Source: Cystobasidiopsis lactophilus (lineage: Eukaryota; Basidiomycota; Agaricostilbomycetes; Agaricostilbales; Chionosphaeraceae). Taken from it: a stretch of DNA of 64,000 bases. The notes beneath the pieces were generated by a model. The model made no database searches. It was not told where the DNA came from and saw only the letters and a program-made list of their open reading frames with translations. How positions within the stretch are numbered: the stretch's first letter is position 1; each line of letters starts with the position of its first letter. The stretch covers positions 157,051 through 221,050 of the forward strand of contig BCIO01000008.1 of NCBI GenBank assembly GCA_001599975.1. The letters are read 5' to 3'. The position numbers and the translations under genes are program-made. Of this stretch, positions 42,031 to 54,318 are shown piece by piece.

Positions 42031-43323
42031 ATGTCGTACAGCTTGCTGCTTCCGGACGGGGCTGTCGCCTTCGTCAGCGGAGCTGCTTCAGGGATGGGAA
42101 AGGAGACCGCTCTCGTGCTTAAAGGTCGGTGACTTCAGCTTTCGCCAGCGGAATGTTGTGGGCTCATTGTGGAACGCGAAGAGGCGGGCGTCACGAAATT
42201 CTGCTTGGCCGACCTCAACCAGAAAGGCCTAGAAGCTACAGCTGCCGAGCTTGGATTGCCTGAAGGAAGTGTATTGCTCAAGACCGTCAACTTGTCTGAC
42301 GACCCTGCTGTTAATGCGATGTTTGACGAGGTGGAAGCGAAATTTGGCCGCCTCGATTTTGCTGTGTAAGCCACGCCTGCTTACCCGCAGCGGAGTGGCA
42401 CAGCAATCTGAGAAGTACTTGCAGGAACGCTGCCGGAATTATGGGGAGAGAGAGCGGTGGCCTGGTGGACAAGATCTCACAAACAGATTGGGACTGTAAG
42501 TGGCGTATCTTGGTCACATTGGCCATTCATTCTCAGCTTGAGCAATACCAGGGGTTATGTAAGGGAGCACCAGCTCCTCGAATCGAGGCGCGCAGCTGAA
42601 GCGGGATGGGCAGTGATGTCAACTTGAAAGCGGTTGCCGTCTGCTGCAGAGCCGAGATCAAGCTGCTACAGAAGAACAAGAGAATCGGGAGCGAACAGAT
42701 CGGCGCCATCGTGTTCGTCGCCAGGCTGTTCCTTGAGTCGTCAGTTGACATCGGGGTGCAGGAATTTTGGAAGCTGGGCTTGCTTCCATGGACAAGCACT
42801 GAATCCTCAGTAGGCGCCACTTACGGGGCACAAAGATCTCTCTGACCCATCGTGATAGCTACACCGCCTCAAAATTCGCTGTCCTTGGCCTCACAAAATG
42901 TCTTTGCATCCGTTAGTTCGAAATGGCGCAGATTGTCCAGCGGGATACAACCTCAATCCGAATTTCTTCAGAATACGCGAAAGATGGTATTCGAGTGAAC
43001 GGTGTGGCACCGGGAGTCAGTGAGCGTCTCGTTTGGCTTCCCCGCCGCTCCCCTCTACTGATCCCATCACTTCAGCGAACACACCAATGTACACCAATCT
43101 TCCGGCACACTACACCGAGTTCTTCAACCCAGAGAGCATCCCTATTGGAAGAATCGGACGTCCTCGTGAAGTGGCGGAAGCTTGCCTCTGGCTTTTGTCG
43201 CCACGATCGAGCTGCAAGTCGCCTTCTTTTTCTCCTCGTCTAGCTCGCGTTACTTATTGATCTATCGGTCCAGATGTCAACGGGGTCATGCTGCCTGTTG
43301 ACGGCGGAATGGACGCGATGTGA
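42031..43323 (+). CDS. Classical short-chain dehydrogenase/reductase 1
   Basis: NAD(P)-dependent oxidoreductase. ATG 42031 begins MSYSLLLPDGAVAFVSGAAS and gives the cofactor motif SGAASGMGKE. Then come KFCLADLNQKGLEATAAELG, a split NAAGIMGRESGG (the NNAG-like motif with A for the second N, near 42428), DVNLKAVAVCCRAEIKLLQ and the catalytic SYTASKFAVLGLTKC near 42865 (YxxxK intact). EYAKDGIRVNGVAPG is followed after an intron by TPMYTNLPAHYTEFF, then GRIGRPREVAEACLWLL and the typical end NGVMLPVDGGMDAM, TGA 43321. At least six introns are needed. The region 42480-42850 has uncertain exon boundaries; the active-site Ser segment is not clearly resolved there. Confidence 0.8.
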
Positions 43324-43583
43324 GAGCAACCCCGGCACGCTGCCGCCAAGAGCAAGGGCAAGGGCAAGACGCAGCAGGCCAACCTTGCTCTTTGATCATC
43401 ACCTACGCGCCTCGGAAGAACTGCAATGCTATCATAGACGCGACACTTAAGCCCACTTGTGCCCCTTCTGAGCGGCCCGGGCAAGTGGCGGCGGCGAACG
43501 GGCAAAGGGCCGGCAAGGGTTAGACAGGAGCCAATTTGAAGACTGCGCTAGAACGGCCATTGTCTGCAATCATTCCCGAATCA

Positions 43584-45095
43584 ATGAACGCTTTCAGCAA
43601 GACCACTACTGCTCGCGAAGCCGCCACCGCTTTCGCCGCCCAAATCCGTCAAAAGAGCGTCTTGGTGACCGGGTAAGACCACACACACCGGGGCTTTAGC
43701 AAACAATGACAATGAGCACAGGGTGTCTTTGAACTCCATCGGATTCGAAGTTGCAAAGGCAGTCGCCGAGCAAGCACCCGAGCGATTGATTTTGGCTGGA
43801 CGCGACCAGAAGAGGTGTCCACACCTCTTCTGCTTATCCTCAGGCCCTACTGACAGGTAGTCTTGCATTTGAAGGCTCGACGAGGTGAAGAAAGAACTCC
43901 CGGCTTCAGCCTCAATACAGACTTTGCTGTTGGACCTCGCTTCCAAGGACTCCATCAAGAAGGCAGCGGGCAGCTTGAACGGCAGCCGTCTGGACGTCTT
44001 GATCAACAATGCAGGACTGTTTGCTCCGAAGGATTACAGCATTTGGGACGGGGACGCCCGGATCGAGAGGCAGCTCGGCGTGGTGGGCTGCCCCCCTTGC
44101 AGACCGACTTGATCTTGTCTAATGCTTTCCGCTGTGCCAGAATCACTTCGCGCCGTTTTTTTTTACGTCCCTCCTCTCGCCGTCATTATCGCTGTCGAAA
44201 GCACCGCGCGTGGTCAACGTCTCGAGTATGGCGCACTTGGCCTGCGACGTAGACTATGAAAATGCCAATTTTGATGGAGGCAAGACCTACGTAAGCTGAC
44301 AATCAGCTCCGGATGTCCTTCTAAAGACTCAGTCGGGCGGGGAATCAGGAACGCTTCAAAGCCTAGTGAGTGCGCTGGGCGGTTGACGGCGAAGCGTGTG
44401 GCTGAGCCCGTCACACTACTACAGCTCGCAAAGCAAAACGGCCATTTTTCTGTTTGGCAAGGGATTACCGCTGCGCAGCAAGGTTCCCAACGTCACTTCG
44501 GTTATCGTTCACCCAGGCATGCTTCGTTTCACCCTTCAACCCCGTGGTTTTTACTGTCCAGCCCTAATGAGGAGGTCGGCAGGTCTAACACACTCCAACA
44601 TTTTTGCTGATCTCACTAAGGAAGACATGATCAACACTGGTAGGTGGCCAACACAGCTGATTGTTGCCTGGGCCTCATATCACATCTGTTTGCAGGCATG
44701 TACAACTCAGACGGCGTGCCTGCCGACAACGAATGGGCAACCTGGAAGACAGTTCCGCAAGCCGCAGGGCCGTCAGTTATTGATCTGGAGGTGCAGGTGC
44801 TTTGGCTAACATGAATCCAGGCTGGTGGCGGCGGCGTTTGATCCCAGCCTCAGCGGTACAAACTTCCTGCTCACGTTGCCTCTGGAAGGTCTTCTCATAG
44901 GAAACCAATATTTCAGATGCCACCGAAGCACCGTTCGTGGTGGATTCTGTTGTAGCAAACGAAAAGGCTGCGCCACACATCAACTTGGCAAGTTATCGTT
45001 CGATCGGCTGTCACGAATCTGACCCTCTCCTCCACCCACAGGAGAATGCCCAAAAGTGCTGGGAATGGACGGAAAGGATCTTAGCATTAGCGTGA
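43584..45095 (+). CDS. Short-chain dehydrogenase 2 (retinol-dehydrogenase/WWOX-like)
   Basis: NAD(P)-dependent reductase of the extended classical group. ATG 43584 gives MNAFSKTTTAREAATAF, then SVLVTG-VSLNSIGFEVAKA across an intron near 43675. ERLILAGRDQKR, LDEVKKELPASASIQTLLLD and LDVLINNAGLFAPKDY (NNAG near 44008) follow. After a gap comes VVNVSSMAHLAC near 44213 with the catalytic serine. The YxxxK helix is read as a split Y-x-S-K-T near 44420, before TAIFLFGKGLP. Later come VTSVIVHPGML, ADLTKEDMINTG, MYNSDGVPADNEWATWK, LVAAFDPSLS and the last part VVDSVVANEKAAPHINLA to ENAQKCWEWTERILALA, TGA 45093. This C-terminal Leu/Trp helix is characteristic of the fungal family. Exons between 44085 and 44210 are tentative. 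Confidence 0.8.
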
Positions 45096-45390
45096 AATCG
45101 TCTCCATGACCTCTCGCCATGCGGGGTCCCCGCCTTTTTTCTAAAGTGCGCATCTCGATGGGCAAGCGCAGACGACGAATCAGAGCCTGTGCGATTGCTT
45201 ATACCGACCCAAAATGAGCTCTAATCCCACGCCCGCCGGGTCTGCCGCCCTCAAAGCCCGTGGATTTCGGTAGGGCGAAAGCTTGTTCCGCGCAGTCGAT
45301 TTCGCTGACCTGCTTCTGTTTGGCCCCAAAGGAGCCGCAAGGTGCGCTATTATGCTACCCTAGAGCCGCCAAATACTCAAACAGTGCGCT
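45096..45390. other. Intergenic or 5' region of regulator 1
   Basis: An ATG at 45214 could be an alternative start of the regulator through an intron (GTAGGG donor near 45270). I prefer 45391, because it reads straight into the zinc cluster. Confidence 0.35.
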
Positions 45391-48205
45391 ATGGCCCCCA
45401 CAGAACCGCCCGTGAGCTCTCCATTGGCGCGATCGCGTTGCGAGTGGTTCTTGACAGCCCGGTTGCTCTTCTTCGGTCGCAGTTGCGATTTCTGTCGCCG
45501 ACGCAAGACAAGATGCCTTGTGGAAGATGGAGACACATCATGTGCTGTGAGATTGCCTCCCCGTGCTCAGGATATCAACACGAGAGCTCACTTTCGGTAC
45601 CGGGAGTAGCTCTGCCGCTCCGAGCAAAAGACGTGCACATTCGAGGCCGGCCCGCCCATCAAGAAGAAGCCACGCCTAGAGCCTGATCACCCGAACTTTG
45701 ACGCCTTGCTAATGACGGCCAATGCAGCTCGAGGAAGTCCGCCTGGGCTCCCAGCCTTCCTGCAGCAGACCACCCCGCCTTCCCAGCAACCGCAGGTCTC
45801 GCACGCCGACCACGTCTCCTTCTTAATCACACAAACTCCTCCCTCGCAGCAGTCGGACCACATCTCGCCTATGTCCGATGAGCACACCTTGAACCAACCT
45901 GTAGAGCACGTCGGCGGCACCAGTCAGTACTTCGAGGAACTCGACTATGAAGGCGCCATCTTTCCCTCTAGATTCGTACCTGTGCCAACGGCGTCCGCCT
46001 CCAATCATCGCATCGAAGCCTCCTCCGATTTGGTGCTCCCGCCGCTCACAACAACCGTCGCGGACGTGATCTCAGTGGTGGCTCCACATGCAGAGCGGCT
46101 GCTGGGAACGTACTTTAGAATGATTCACTACTGGTTTCCTGTCTGCTCGGTGGACGACATCGTCCCGGCCTTTCCTGGATCGGTGTCGGCCGCCAGCCAG
46201 CCTCCCGGCATCTTGGACCCCCGGCGTGGCGATGAAAAGGCCTTTGCGCCTCTGCTTGCCTGCATCTTAGTTCACGCTTCCGAGTGCGCTCGGCCTTTCC
46301 GATCTTGAATTCCAAACTCATTGCTAGCACCAGGTTCGCGCTTTTGGATCCAAATTGGGGCACTGCCGAAGTCCCTGACGTGGCCTGCCTCCGTGATTAC
46401 GCTCGGAGAGCCTGTGTAATCGAGACTCGCATGCCTAGACGTAGGTGTTCCACACTGATAGTGGGCCCCGCGACCAGAGCTAAATTCCTCGTCTCGTCTC
46501 AGTTGCCACTGTCCAGGCCCTCATCCTGCAATTCACCCTCCTCGGATTCAAGACCCCCGCAAAAAGTTTTGAGCTGTGGTCAGCCATGGGCCTTTTACTG
46601 ACAACAGCTCAGAATCTGGGTGGGTCGCGATTCTATCAGCATGAGCCCGTGCATAGTGAGACTGAGATATGCTGTCAATCTATAGGCTTGCACGAAGATC
46701 CAACGCCATGGCAGATCTCCAAGGCCGAGAAGTCGATGCGCAAGCGGCTTTGGTGGTTTCTCCTTGTCACCACCACTTTCCTGGCACACTCGCTGGGCAA
46801 ACCCAATCTGATCCACGCCGATTCCTACACAGTGCCACACCTCGAACCCGAGGACGTGCTCGAAGGTACTATTCGACATTCAATTCGCCGACTGTCCTTA
46901 GCTGAAGGTATCGCAGGAACATGCGGTGGTATCTTGCTGTGGTCGTCCAGGCTCGCTCTAGTCTGCCAAGACATTCATTCTCTCCTGTTCTCGCCGAAGC
47001 TGGCGAGCCAGCCAGCTGCCAGAGAGAAGCAGGCCCAGCACGTGGTGCCTACCTTACAAAAGCAGGTGAGCAACGTCCGTTGCAATCCTTATTTCGCGAC
47101 TGATGGCCACGATGATCTCACAGCTCGACAACATGTATGCTGAGCTAAACATTGCCGAAGGCATACAATCGCCCAAAGATTGCCCTTCGCTCCATCTCGT
47201 CTATTTCGTGCTGAAGGTCACGCTGCACCGCGTCGACATTCAGACGAAACCCAAGCACGACCCGATGAAGCGAAAGCACGCTCTTCAAACCATGAGTGAT
47301 GTCGTGCGCTGGGCCAAAGGTATTTATTTTCACCTGTCTTTGCTCCTAAGCGGCAGTCGACTGACAATCGCACTGCAGAGCTCAAGGCCCACGAGATTGC
47401 ATCGGTCTGGCCAACCCACAGCAAGTACGACCTAGCGATCATCAGCTCCTTCATTCGTGAGTTTGCTTGCTCGCATCTGAATAGACCGCAGCTCATCATC
47501 TTTACAAATCTTTACAACAGTGGCTCTGCTATTCACGTCCGCGACAGAAGAAGAGTTCCTCTCGATACATGATATTCTCCATTCATGGCGCTGGATGCTT
47601 CAATATCACAGCCGGGCAGCCCAGGCGCTCTTCGCCGATGCTTTGGCCCGCATCGACCAATTCAGCCCAAACGGCGCCAACGGTCTCCAAAGTCTGCACA
47701 CCCTGGTGGGTTGTCTCTGCTATTCAACACCACGCCAGATTGTTCCTCTGATGAACACCTTGGAATCACAGTGGAAAAAGAAACGAAATCTGGCAATCTT
47801 TCGCAACGGCAAATCCGGGGCCAACACGCCGCTCACCAGCCAGGCGCACTCAGAACCACTGCCACGCGACTTCCAGCCCTTTTTCTCGTCCATCGACAAT
47901 CTATCGCCTCAGCACCCGCTGGCCGAGCTGCCGGAGACCGGTCTATCAGACCCGCATTCAATTCCTATGCTACCCCAACCTATATCGCCCACTCTATCAA
48001 ATAGCTTCCTGTCGAATAGCCTGGATGATTTGTTCTGGCAAAAATCTACGGCAACTTCGTCTGACTTTCCTTTCCCTTATGATCGTGAGTTGCGGACCGT
48101 TGCCCCACTTTGCATCTTCCAAGCCTGACCCCATCACCAGTATGGTCGGCCAATGCTGATCAACTTCCGGACTTGCAAATTGGCTTGCTTCCGGGCATGT
48201 ACTAA
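45391..48205 (+). CDS. Zn2Cys6 transcription factor 1 (fungal-specific)
   Basis: Nuclear activator or repressor, likely local regulator of the metabolic genes around it. From ATG 45391 the frame reads into CDFCRRRKTRCLVEDGDTSC, five of the six zinc-cluster cysteines coming within or just after this piece. After an intron, LCRSEQKTCTFEAG finishes the binuclear cluster and KKKPRLEP supplies a nuclear signal. A Gln/Ser/Pro-rich region follows, then the fungal-specific middle homology domain: HAERLLGTYFRMIHYWFPVC, ELWSAMGLLLTTAQNLG, EKSMRKRLWWFLLVTTTFLA (RKRLWW is a hallmark) and HLEPEDVLEG. Later come LVYFVLKVTLHRVDIQ and LHSWRWMLQYHSRAAQALFA. The final splice (donor near 48088, acceptor near 48140) yields LWSANADQLPDLQIGLLPG and stop 48203. 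The alternative upstream start is noted separately. Confidence 0.85.
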
Positions 48206-48351
48206 ACCAAAACAAACTTCTGTATCTTCCCTTAGCGACCTCAAAAGACCCTTTGCCGGCGGGCGGTCTCCGCGCACAAATGAAACAGAGATCAAAGTAC
48301 ACTATTGCAGCGTTAGTCATTGGTCTTGGCCCCCTATCACCACGGCGACCT
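48206..48351. other. Convergent 3' region, regulator 1 / P450
   Basis: 146 bp between the two stop codons; no separate feature seen. Confidence 0.5.
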
Positions 48352-50768
48352 TTACTCCACTTCCGTCAGTTGAAAGCTCTTGTCTGTGCGCTTCTTCACG
48401 ATGACGGAGATGGGATCGGTGAAAGAGGCGAAGAACATGTCCATCATGCCGACATTGAAAAAGTGGTCGACAGAGAAACCTGGGGCCAGTTCCATGTCGA
48501 AGAAGAGAACGGTGGCGGCTATCGTATACCTCAATTCTTGCATAGCCAGGGTCTTGCCGATGCAAGCATGGCTCCCTAGAAAACCGATTGAGATGGCTTC
48601 GAGGTCACTGTTGAGGGGGGCTTACCGATGTTGAACGGGAAAAAGGCGCCCGCATTGAACGCCTTTTCTTTCTCCGGCTCTAGCCAGCGCTCCGGTCGGA
48701 AGTCTTTCGCATCCGGACCGAAATTCGCCTCATCTCGTTGGATGACGTATGTCCTGTAGCAAATGCCAGACATGAGGAGGGAAGCGCGAGCTCAAGAGGC
48801 CTACTCACGGAAAGCGACAGACAGTTTTGGCCGGGATCAGGTTTCCACAGACCACCTGTCATATGATTAGACTGTGAGATGATGCGTGGATCAGAAGGCC
48901 ACTACCTGGTCTGTAGGACACTCGCGGCCGACACCGCTTGGGACCGGAGATATCAAGCCTGCGAAGGAAGCCTTTCAGTTATGAGCGCTACGGGCAGCTT
49001 GTAATACACACGAAGTCCTTCGTTGATCACGGCATCCAGATAAGGTAAATCGCGGGTGCCTGGGACAGACACGGCTTGATTTTCGAAGCGAGCGTCAAGT
49101 TCTGCGCGCAGCTTTTGATAGCATCCAGGTGTCGCCACAGCGAACATGAGTGCAATGGCGTATGCTTGGGCCGTGGTATCTGTGCGATCGGACGGACATG
49201 AGCCAAAAGTGTTGGAGCGACAAGGCATCAACACACCGACAGCGCCAAAAATGAGGCCTGCGCTCGCGGATCAGCCCTTGTCCCAGTGGAAATGAGGAAA
49301 ATTGACAAACCAAAAGAATCAGAGCTCTTTTCCAATACCCTTTAAGCTGAAGCGCCTTGAGTGAACGGGACAAACTGACCATTTGAGCTTCAGTCAGCTT
49401 TGAGCCCTTGGACTCATCATCATGCATACTAGATGGTTGCTGTGAGCAATTGATATCGGGCTAGAAACGGAAGCCGATGCCCACAGGAACGAGAACAAGT
49501 CCCGATTGACATGACCATTTGGGCCTTCCCGAAGACGCTTCTTGTATGACGAGTCGGCGTACTCAGCAACGCTTGTAAAGATCTTGGGGAGAGGTAAGAT
49601 AGTAAAGACGGCGTCGCGAAACCATGGAACCGCTGTAGGTGGCAGTCATGATGTGAGAATTTGGTTAGGCGCTGTGGTGAGTGCACCTACAGTCAAACTT
49701 CAAGCCCCAACGAGCGGCGGCCACTGTCCCATCGATCATTCCGGTCTCATCATAACCCTCGTCTTGCGTGGTTTGAGGGAACGAAAATACGGCTGTAGAG
49801 ACGGCAGCTGTTAGTAGGCGGACGCAAGGCGAGGCTCCAACGAGCAACTTATAAGTTCATGAACTCCCAAGTCTTCAAGTCCACGGACACGATAATCAGT
49901 GAGTGAGGTGCGATGGCAGGCAAGCGCGGGAAGGCTCACGAAAAAGCGCATGTGCTGGGCCAAGTCGATCACTTGGTTCTGCTTCTTTTCGAACAGTTTC
50001 ATCATCCGCGCGGCGCACTTGTAGACGATGGGCTCGAAGTTGTTTTCCAGCGAAGAAGCGACAAACGCGGGCTCGAAATGGCGGCGGCGTTCTCGGTGGG
50101 CAGCACGGGGACGCAGGCGGCCAAGGGCAGCGTCTTCAGGGTTTTTTCCGGCCATGATGCCCGTCAAGTATGAAGGTGCCCTTTCCCAATTGCCCTTGAA
50201 GCCATGAGCATACTGCATAGCGTCGGCGTCGGCCCAGCTCAGCTGGTTGGGGCCAATTCGGACAATGGGACCTGCGACCAAAGAGCGTCAGACAGCCTTG
50301 ATCAGGGGGTCTACGCGACGCTAGCGAACCGTATTTCTTGTGCATTTCCTCAATCCAATGTCGAGCGTGCATACCAAAGCAGGTCCGCATCCACCGGAAT
50401 TGGGTCAGCTTGCAGATGAGGGGACCAGGATAACGTGCCAAAGGGTGCATCGGGGAGAGACGGTAGAGTGCCATGCTGGTGTAGAGAGTGGCCAAGAATA
50501 TTCCGACCAGTTGGGAGGCCTCCTTTGCCGTCTCCAGAGGTGACAGCTCTTTGACGAAGTGCAAGGAAGACACCAGGGCCACCAGGGCCAAGGCACCCAG
50601 TCGTACAGCCGTCTTCACATGCGGCTCGTGTCGATTACAGACAATGTGAGTGCACTTGGCGGGCGTCAGCGAAAACCTCAATCGACTGATCAAAGGGGCT
50701 CTCACCAGTCCAGCAGCTGCCGCGGACAGAGGCCACTTATGTTGCTCCCAATCAAAGTGCAAGTCCAT
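48352..50768 (-). CDS. Cytochrome P450 monooxygenase
   Basis: Heme-thiolate oxygenase anchored in the ER membrane. The start at 50768 gives MDLHFDWEQHKWPL; after an intron comes a membrane anchor (AVRLGALALVALVSSLHF) and the Pro hinge PLARYPGP. Then GPIVRIGPNQLSWADADAMQ near 50270, and RRRHFEPAFVASSLENNFEP (B'/C-helix region). The I-helix part is uncertain near 49200. The K-helix is YLDAVINEGLRVYYKLPV near 49040 with ExxR as EGLR. Then DFRPERWLEPEKE near 48690, and the heme loop FFPFNIG-SHACIGK, spliced near 48640-48580 with the axial Cys. Its usual Arg is His. The protein ends KSFQLTEVE at 48352. About eight introns are required. Length fits a 520-560 residue enzyme. Substrate unknown. Confidence 0.85.
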
Positions 50769-51353
50769 TTCGAGTCAACGGTGTGAGATCCCAGCAAGGG
50801 CGACGCAGAAAACAGACAAGGCGAGCTTGGCTGGCTGCCGCTGACATGCTGACGCCGCCGGGCAACAGCGGGCAAGCAAACGGGGTGGGCTCTATTGGCG
50901 GGGTTCCGGATTCGGCACCCAGGCCAATGCAGGATCTGTGGTAGCGACGGGCAAATAGCCAGAAGCGCTGGCCGAGAGATGTACGATAAGGTGCACGCAG
51001 TGGGCAAGGGATTCCATTTGGCGCCGAGTGGTCAGCGGGCGAGGAGCGGTAATCGGCCGTCGTAGGAAGCATCGTCGCTTTAGACAGGACCCCACTGGAC
51101 ATGCTCAAGATATACTGAGCGCAAAGGCGGAGGTTCGCATGGCTGGCATGGAGGAAGAAGGCTGCAGGCCAAGTGGCAAAAATTTATTCAACCCAAACGA
51201 CGATGACGCTCCTAAATTCGCGTGCCTGATGACTTTTCTGCTCTTCCTCAGGATGTATACAGTGACTGTCAAGCAGAGGACGGCGGGATCGACGCGTTTT
51301 GCGACGCAAATCGACTTTGTTTTGGTGTTTTGACAAAACATTATGCATTCATT
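50769..51353. other. Intergenic, P450 / SDR 3
   Basis: 585 bp upstream of the P450 and downstream of SDR 3, both minus strand. No gene is recognised; frames at 50752-51108 (-) and 51105-51341 (-) lack domains. Confidence 0.45.
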
Positions 51354-52334
51354 TCAAGCCATCATGCCTCCGTCGACAACAAGGTTGGTGCCGGTAATGT
51401 ACGACGAATTGGAGCTCAGAAGGAAAACACAAGCACTGCGAAGCGATAACGTCAGTGCGGCTGCTGAGCTGCTTGCATGCGCGACTTGCCTTGCGATTTC
51501 TGATGCTTGGCCCACCCGCTTCAAACAAGTGCCTTTGGTCATGTCGTCCTCCGTGATTTGGCCACTTCCAATGGCGGCCCTAAAGATGGCTGTCTCGATA
51601 GGTCCCGGCAGGATGCTGTTGACTCTGATCCCTTCAGCTCCGTAGTCGCGAGCCGCCGTTTTGGTTAGCGAGACCACGCCGCTGCCCATCCATCAGCTGC
51701 GTCCTTCTTTAAGATCACAGAAGCAACTAACCTTTTAGCGGCACCGTATGCTGAGTAGGTCGGTTGCCCGTAAAGCGCCGCTATGCTTGAGATGTTGACG
51801 CTGCGTTGCGAAGTTCAGACCTCGAGAGCGTTGAAGATCAAGCCAACTCACACTGAAGCCCCCTTCTTCATGTACTTCAACTCTGCTCGCATCGAATTCA
51901 TGACGCCGCCAAGATTGATGCCGACCACGAAATTCCAATCGTCGTCCTTGACCTCCGACACCCGCACCGGTGTTCCGGGAGCAACACCCGCGGCGTTCAC
52001 AGCACCGTCCAGACGACCTCCGAAGCCTTCTACCGCCTCCTTCACTACCTCTTCCACCTGTGCAGCTTTGCGAACGTCGACCTGGAAGGCGAAGATCTTG
52101 ACATTGGGAGCGCGAGCTTTCAAGCTCTTCTCGATGGTCGCCAAATTGGCAGCGTTGTTGTCTAAGAGTGCAATTCCAGCTGCCCCTTCTTTGACCATTG
52201 CTTCTGCTGTCGCTTCGCCCATGCCGGCGGCGCCCTGTCCTTTCGTTAGCTTTACTCCTTCTGTGGTGTTCTTGTTCGCCACTGAAACCTACACCGGTGA
52301 TGAGAAAGAACAGTCCTTCTAGGCTTCCTGGCAT
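51354..52334 (-). CDS. Classical short-chain dehydrogenase/reductase 3
   Basis: NAD(P)-dependent oxidoreductase of about 260 residues. ATG 52334 opens MPGSLEGLFFLITG; an intron (GTGTAG donor near 52294) leads to GQGAAGMGEATAEAMVKEGA, restoring TG-x3-GMG. Next come IALLDNNAANLATIEKSLKA, FQVDVRKAAQVEEVVKEAVE and LDGAVNAAGVAPG (NAAG in place of NNAG). WNFVVGINLGGVMNSMRAEL is followed, after an intron near 51848-51810, by VNISSIAALYGQPTYSAYGA with the catalytic Ser and Tyr region. GSGVVSLTKTAARDYGAEG, GIRVNSILPGPIETAI and, after a last intron, SSYITGTNLVVDGGMMA lead to TGA 51354. It is the clearest of the three SDRs. Its family has no obvious special substrate. Confidence 0.9.
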
Positions 52335-52677
52335 GGCTTCCACTAGGCGAGGTGGTGTACGAAAAGAAGATGTAAACGCTTTCTGGGTTGCCCCACTCTT
52401 TTGCCCCTGGGCAAGCGGCGGAGGGAGGCCGAGCTGGCTCCCGTCTGCGCTGATTGGGTTAAAGGTCTTCAAAGTGCAGAGCAATGCGATTTACAAGATC
52501 CCAAACAGTGAAGGGGGTAAATCTATGCATTGCAGGATTGTTGAGACTCGGGCGGTTTTGTTTGATTAGGGCTATATGATATTGGTCATTCGGCCTAGGT
52601 TCACCAGACGCTTGAGCCTTGTTGAGAACTTTAGTCGGTCGTTGTGGCTTGCTGCAGCACGCCCTGCATCTCCTTCG
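52335..52677. other. Intergenic, SDR 3 / cyclase-family gene
   Basis: 343 bp upstream of SDR 3 and downstream of the cyclase-family gene; nothing recognised. Confidence 0.5.
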
Positions 52678-54318
52678 TCAAGTGGTTGCCACACAATTGG
52701 CGGTCGATGACACGCCGTTGGCTTGATTGAAAGGCGCCGCGGTCCTGTTTAACAAGATCACACTGGATTAGACACAGGAGACCCAAGGAAGTGGACTCAC
52801 AAGAAGCATGTGTATCGGCCAGTCTTGGCGCAGTGGTCGGCCAAGCCGTCCAAGTACCAAAGCTCACCCAGAGGCATTCCCCACTGTTGGATGAAAAAGT
52901 CAACGCATCGATTTGCTTTTTGCATGTAGCACTCACTGTCGCAGTGGTAAAGTCATGAATGAGGAAATCTAAGTCCTCGAAAGGGAAGCACTGCGGAAGG
53001 GAACCGTCAATGCGCGCTACTTTCGCAGAACCATATCCAGACTCACCTCGACGCCGATGCAATCAGCACATATTGCCGCGAACTTTTGCTCGTCTGGCAA
53101 GCAAGATTGGGATCGATACCGCCACCCATAAAGCAACAGAGAAGGGCACCACTCACAGATCCACCTGACCATTTCTTCCGATTGCTGCAATCCTGCGGAC
53201 TGGTTTGTTCCTTCGCCGTGTACGATGGCGTGGCGCTTCTCCTCTGAGAAGGACTCCCAAGCTTTGGTGTAGCCCACTCGCAGGAGCAAGATGTCGCCGG
53301 GTTGAAAGGTGATTCCTCCTGCGGCAGCGATCTCCTTTATAGCAGACACAGTGACTGGATGCGCTTTAAATGGATCGTAGTTTGGATCGCGAGCCCGGAT
53401 GTCTGTGCGTACGGTCGGTCAGTGCTTTTTTGGCCCAAAGGCGAGCGACGCACAGCGCTCGTAGTCGATCAAAACTCCCCGTCCAACCTAAAGCATGCAT
53501 GGTAAGGCGTGATAAAAAATTGCGTCTGGCTTTACAGACGCACTATACCCGACCTGTTATGACTTGGATCGTGAGTTCCGCCTAGGACGTTTGAAGGGTG
53601 CTCACTGAGCCCATTGGCCAATGCCCATGCGGTTGCACTTGACGTCTTGAATCTCTTTTGATGTGGTCTGGCCGTACCAAAAGCCAGTTTTGGTGTGAGG
53701 GTGGTGGCGAAAGCCGTCCCATTGTGAAGATGTTTGCGGATCGAAGCCGTACCTGTACAATAGCGCGGTTAGCTGGGCATTCTTTTCCATGATGAGACAG
53801 CTTACCAGTCGTCGTGACTGCCCCATCCCTGAACGCGAGAACAATTTTAAGGGCACAAAGCATTTTGAGCCAAGAGGGGCGCAAACCTCGATTTCAATGA
53901 TTTCGTGCTGACTGCTCCCAACTTGAGCTTGCGTTCGACAAATGAGACTTTGAGATGCTACACACAACTTCTTGCGACCAAAAGAGACAACGTCCAGATA
54001 TTTCATCTCCCAGCTGCCACATTTTTTGACCGTCAACGCTGATCCCCAGCGCACAGAGAGCGGCGTTGCTCACTTGAGACCAAACGAGTTGCCATCCACA
54101 ATCGACTCTTTCGCTCTTTGGGTGTTCTCCGGCGTCAGCAGGTTGACTGTCATGCGCCGCGCGCCACTGAAGTCAAGATCGAAAGTCTCCGGCTTCCAAG
54201 TGGAAACCAGCTTACGCATGCCTTTGCCCTCTTCCAGCGACCCGCGAGGGCCCCAGAAGGTTGACTCGAAGCTCTTGAGGCTGTCTTCAAAGGACGGCAA
54301 GTCATTCACGGTCGGCAT
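52678..54318 (-). CDS. Cyclase/kynurenine-formamidase-family hydrolase
   Basis: Metal-dependent amide or ester hydrolase fold (putative cyclase family). ATG 54318 gives MPTVNDLPSFEDSLKSFEST; an in-frame ATG also exists at 54411. Conserved parts follow: FWGPRGSLEEGKGMRKL, RMTVNLLTPENTQRAKESIV, the metal-site region SSQWDGFRHHPHTKTGFWYG near 53720, DIRARDPNYDPFKAHPVTVS, AIKEIAAAGGITFQPGDILL near 53330, RVGYTKAWESFSEEKRHAI, FAAICADCIGVE, FPFEDLDFLIHDF and the end APFNQANGVSSTANCVATT, TGA 52678. The order and spacing match fungal cyclase-family proteins of about 330 residues. In this group the bacterial HxGTHxD motif appears as QWDGFRHH. It could hydrolyse a ring-opened lactone or an amide. Confidence 0.83.

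Noticed and set aside
51735-52484. 249-codon minus-strand frame
   Set aside because: Shifted-frame shadow of SDR 3, rich in Arg/Ser/Gly with no SDR motifs.
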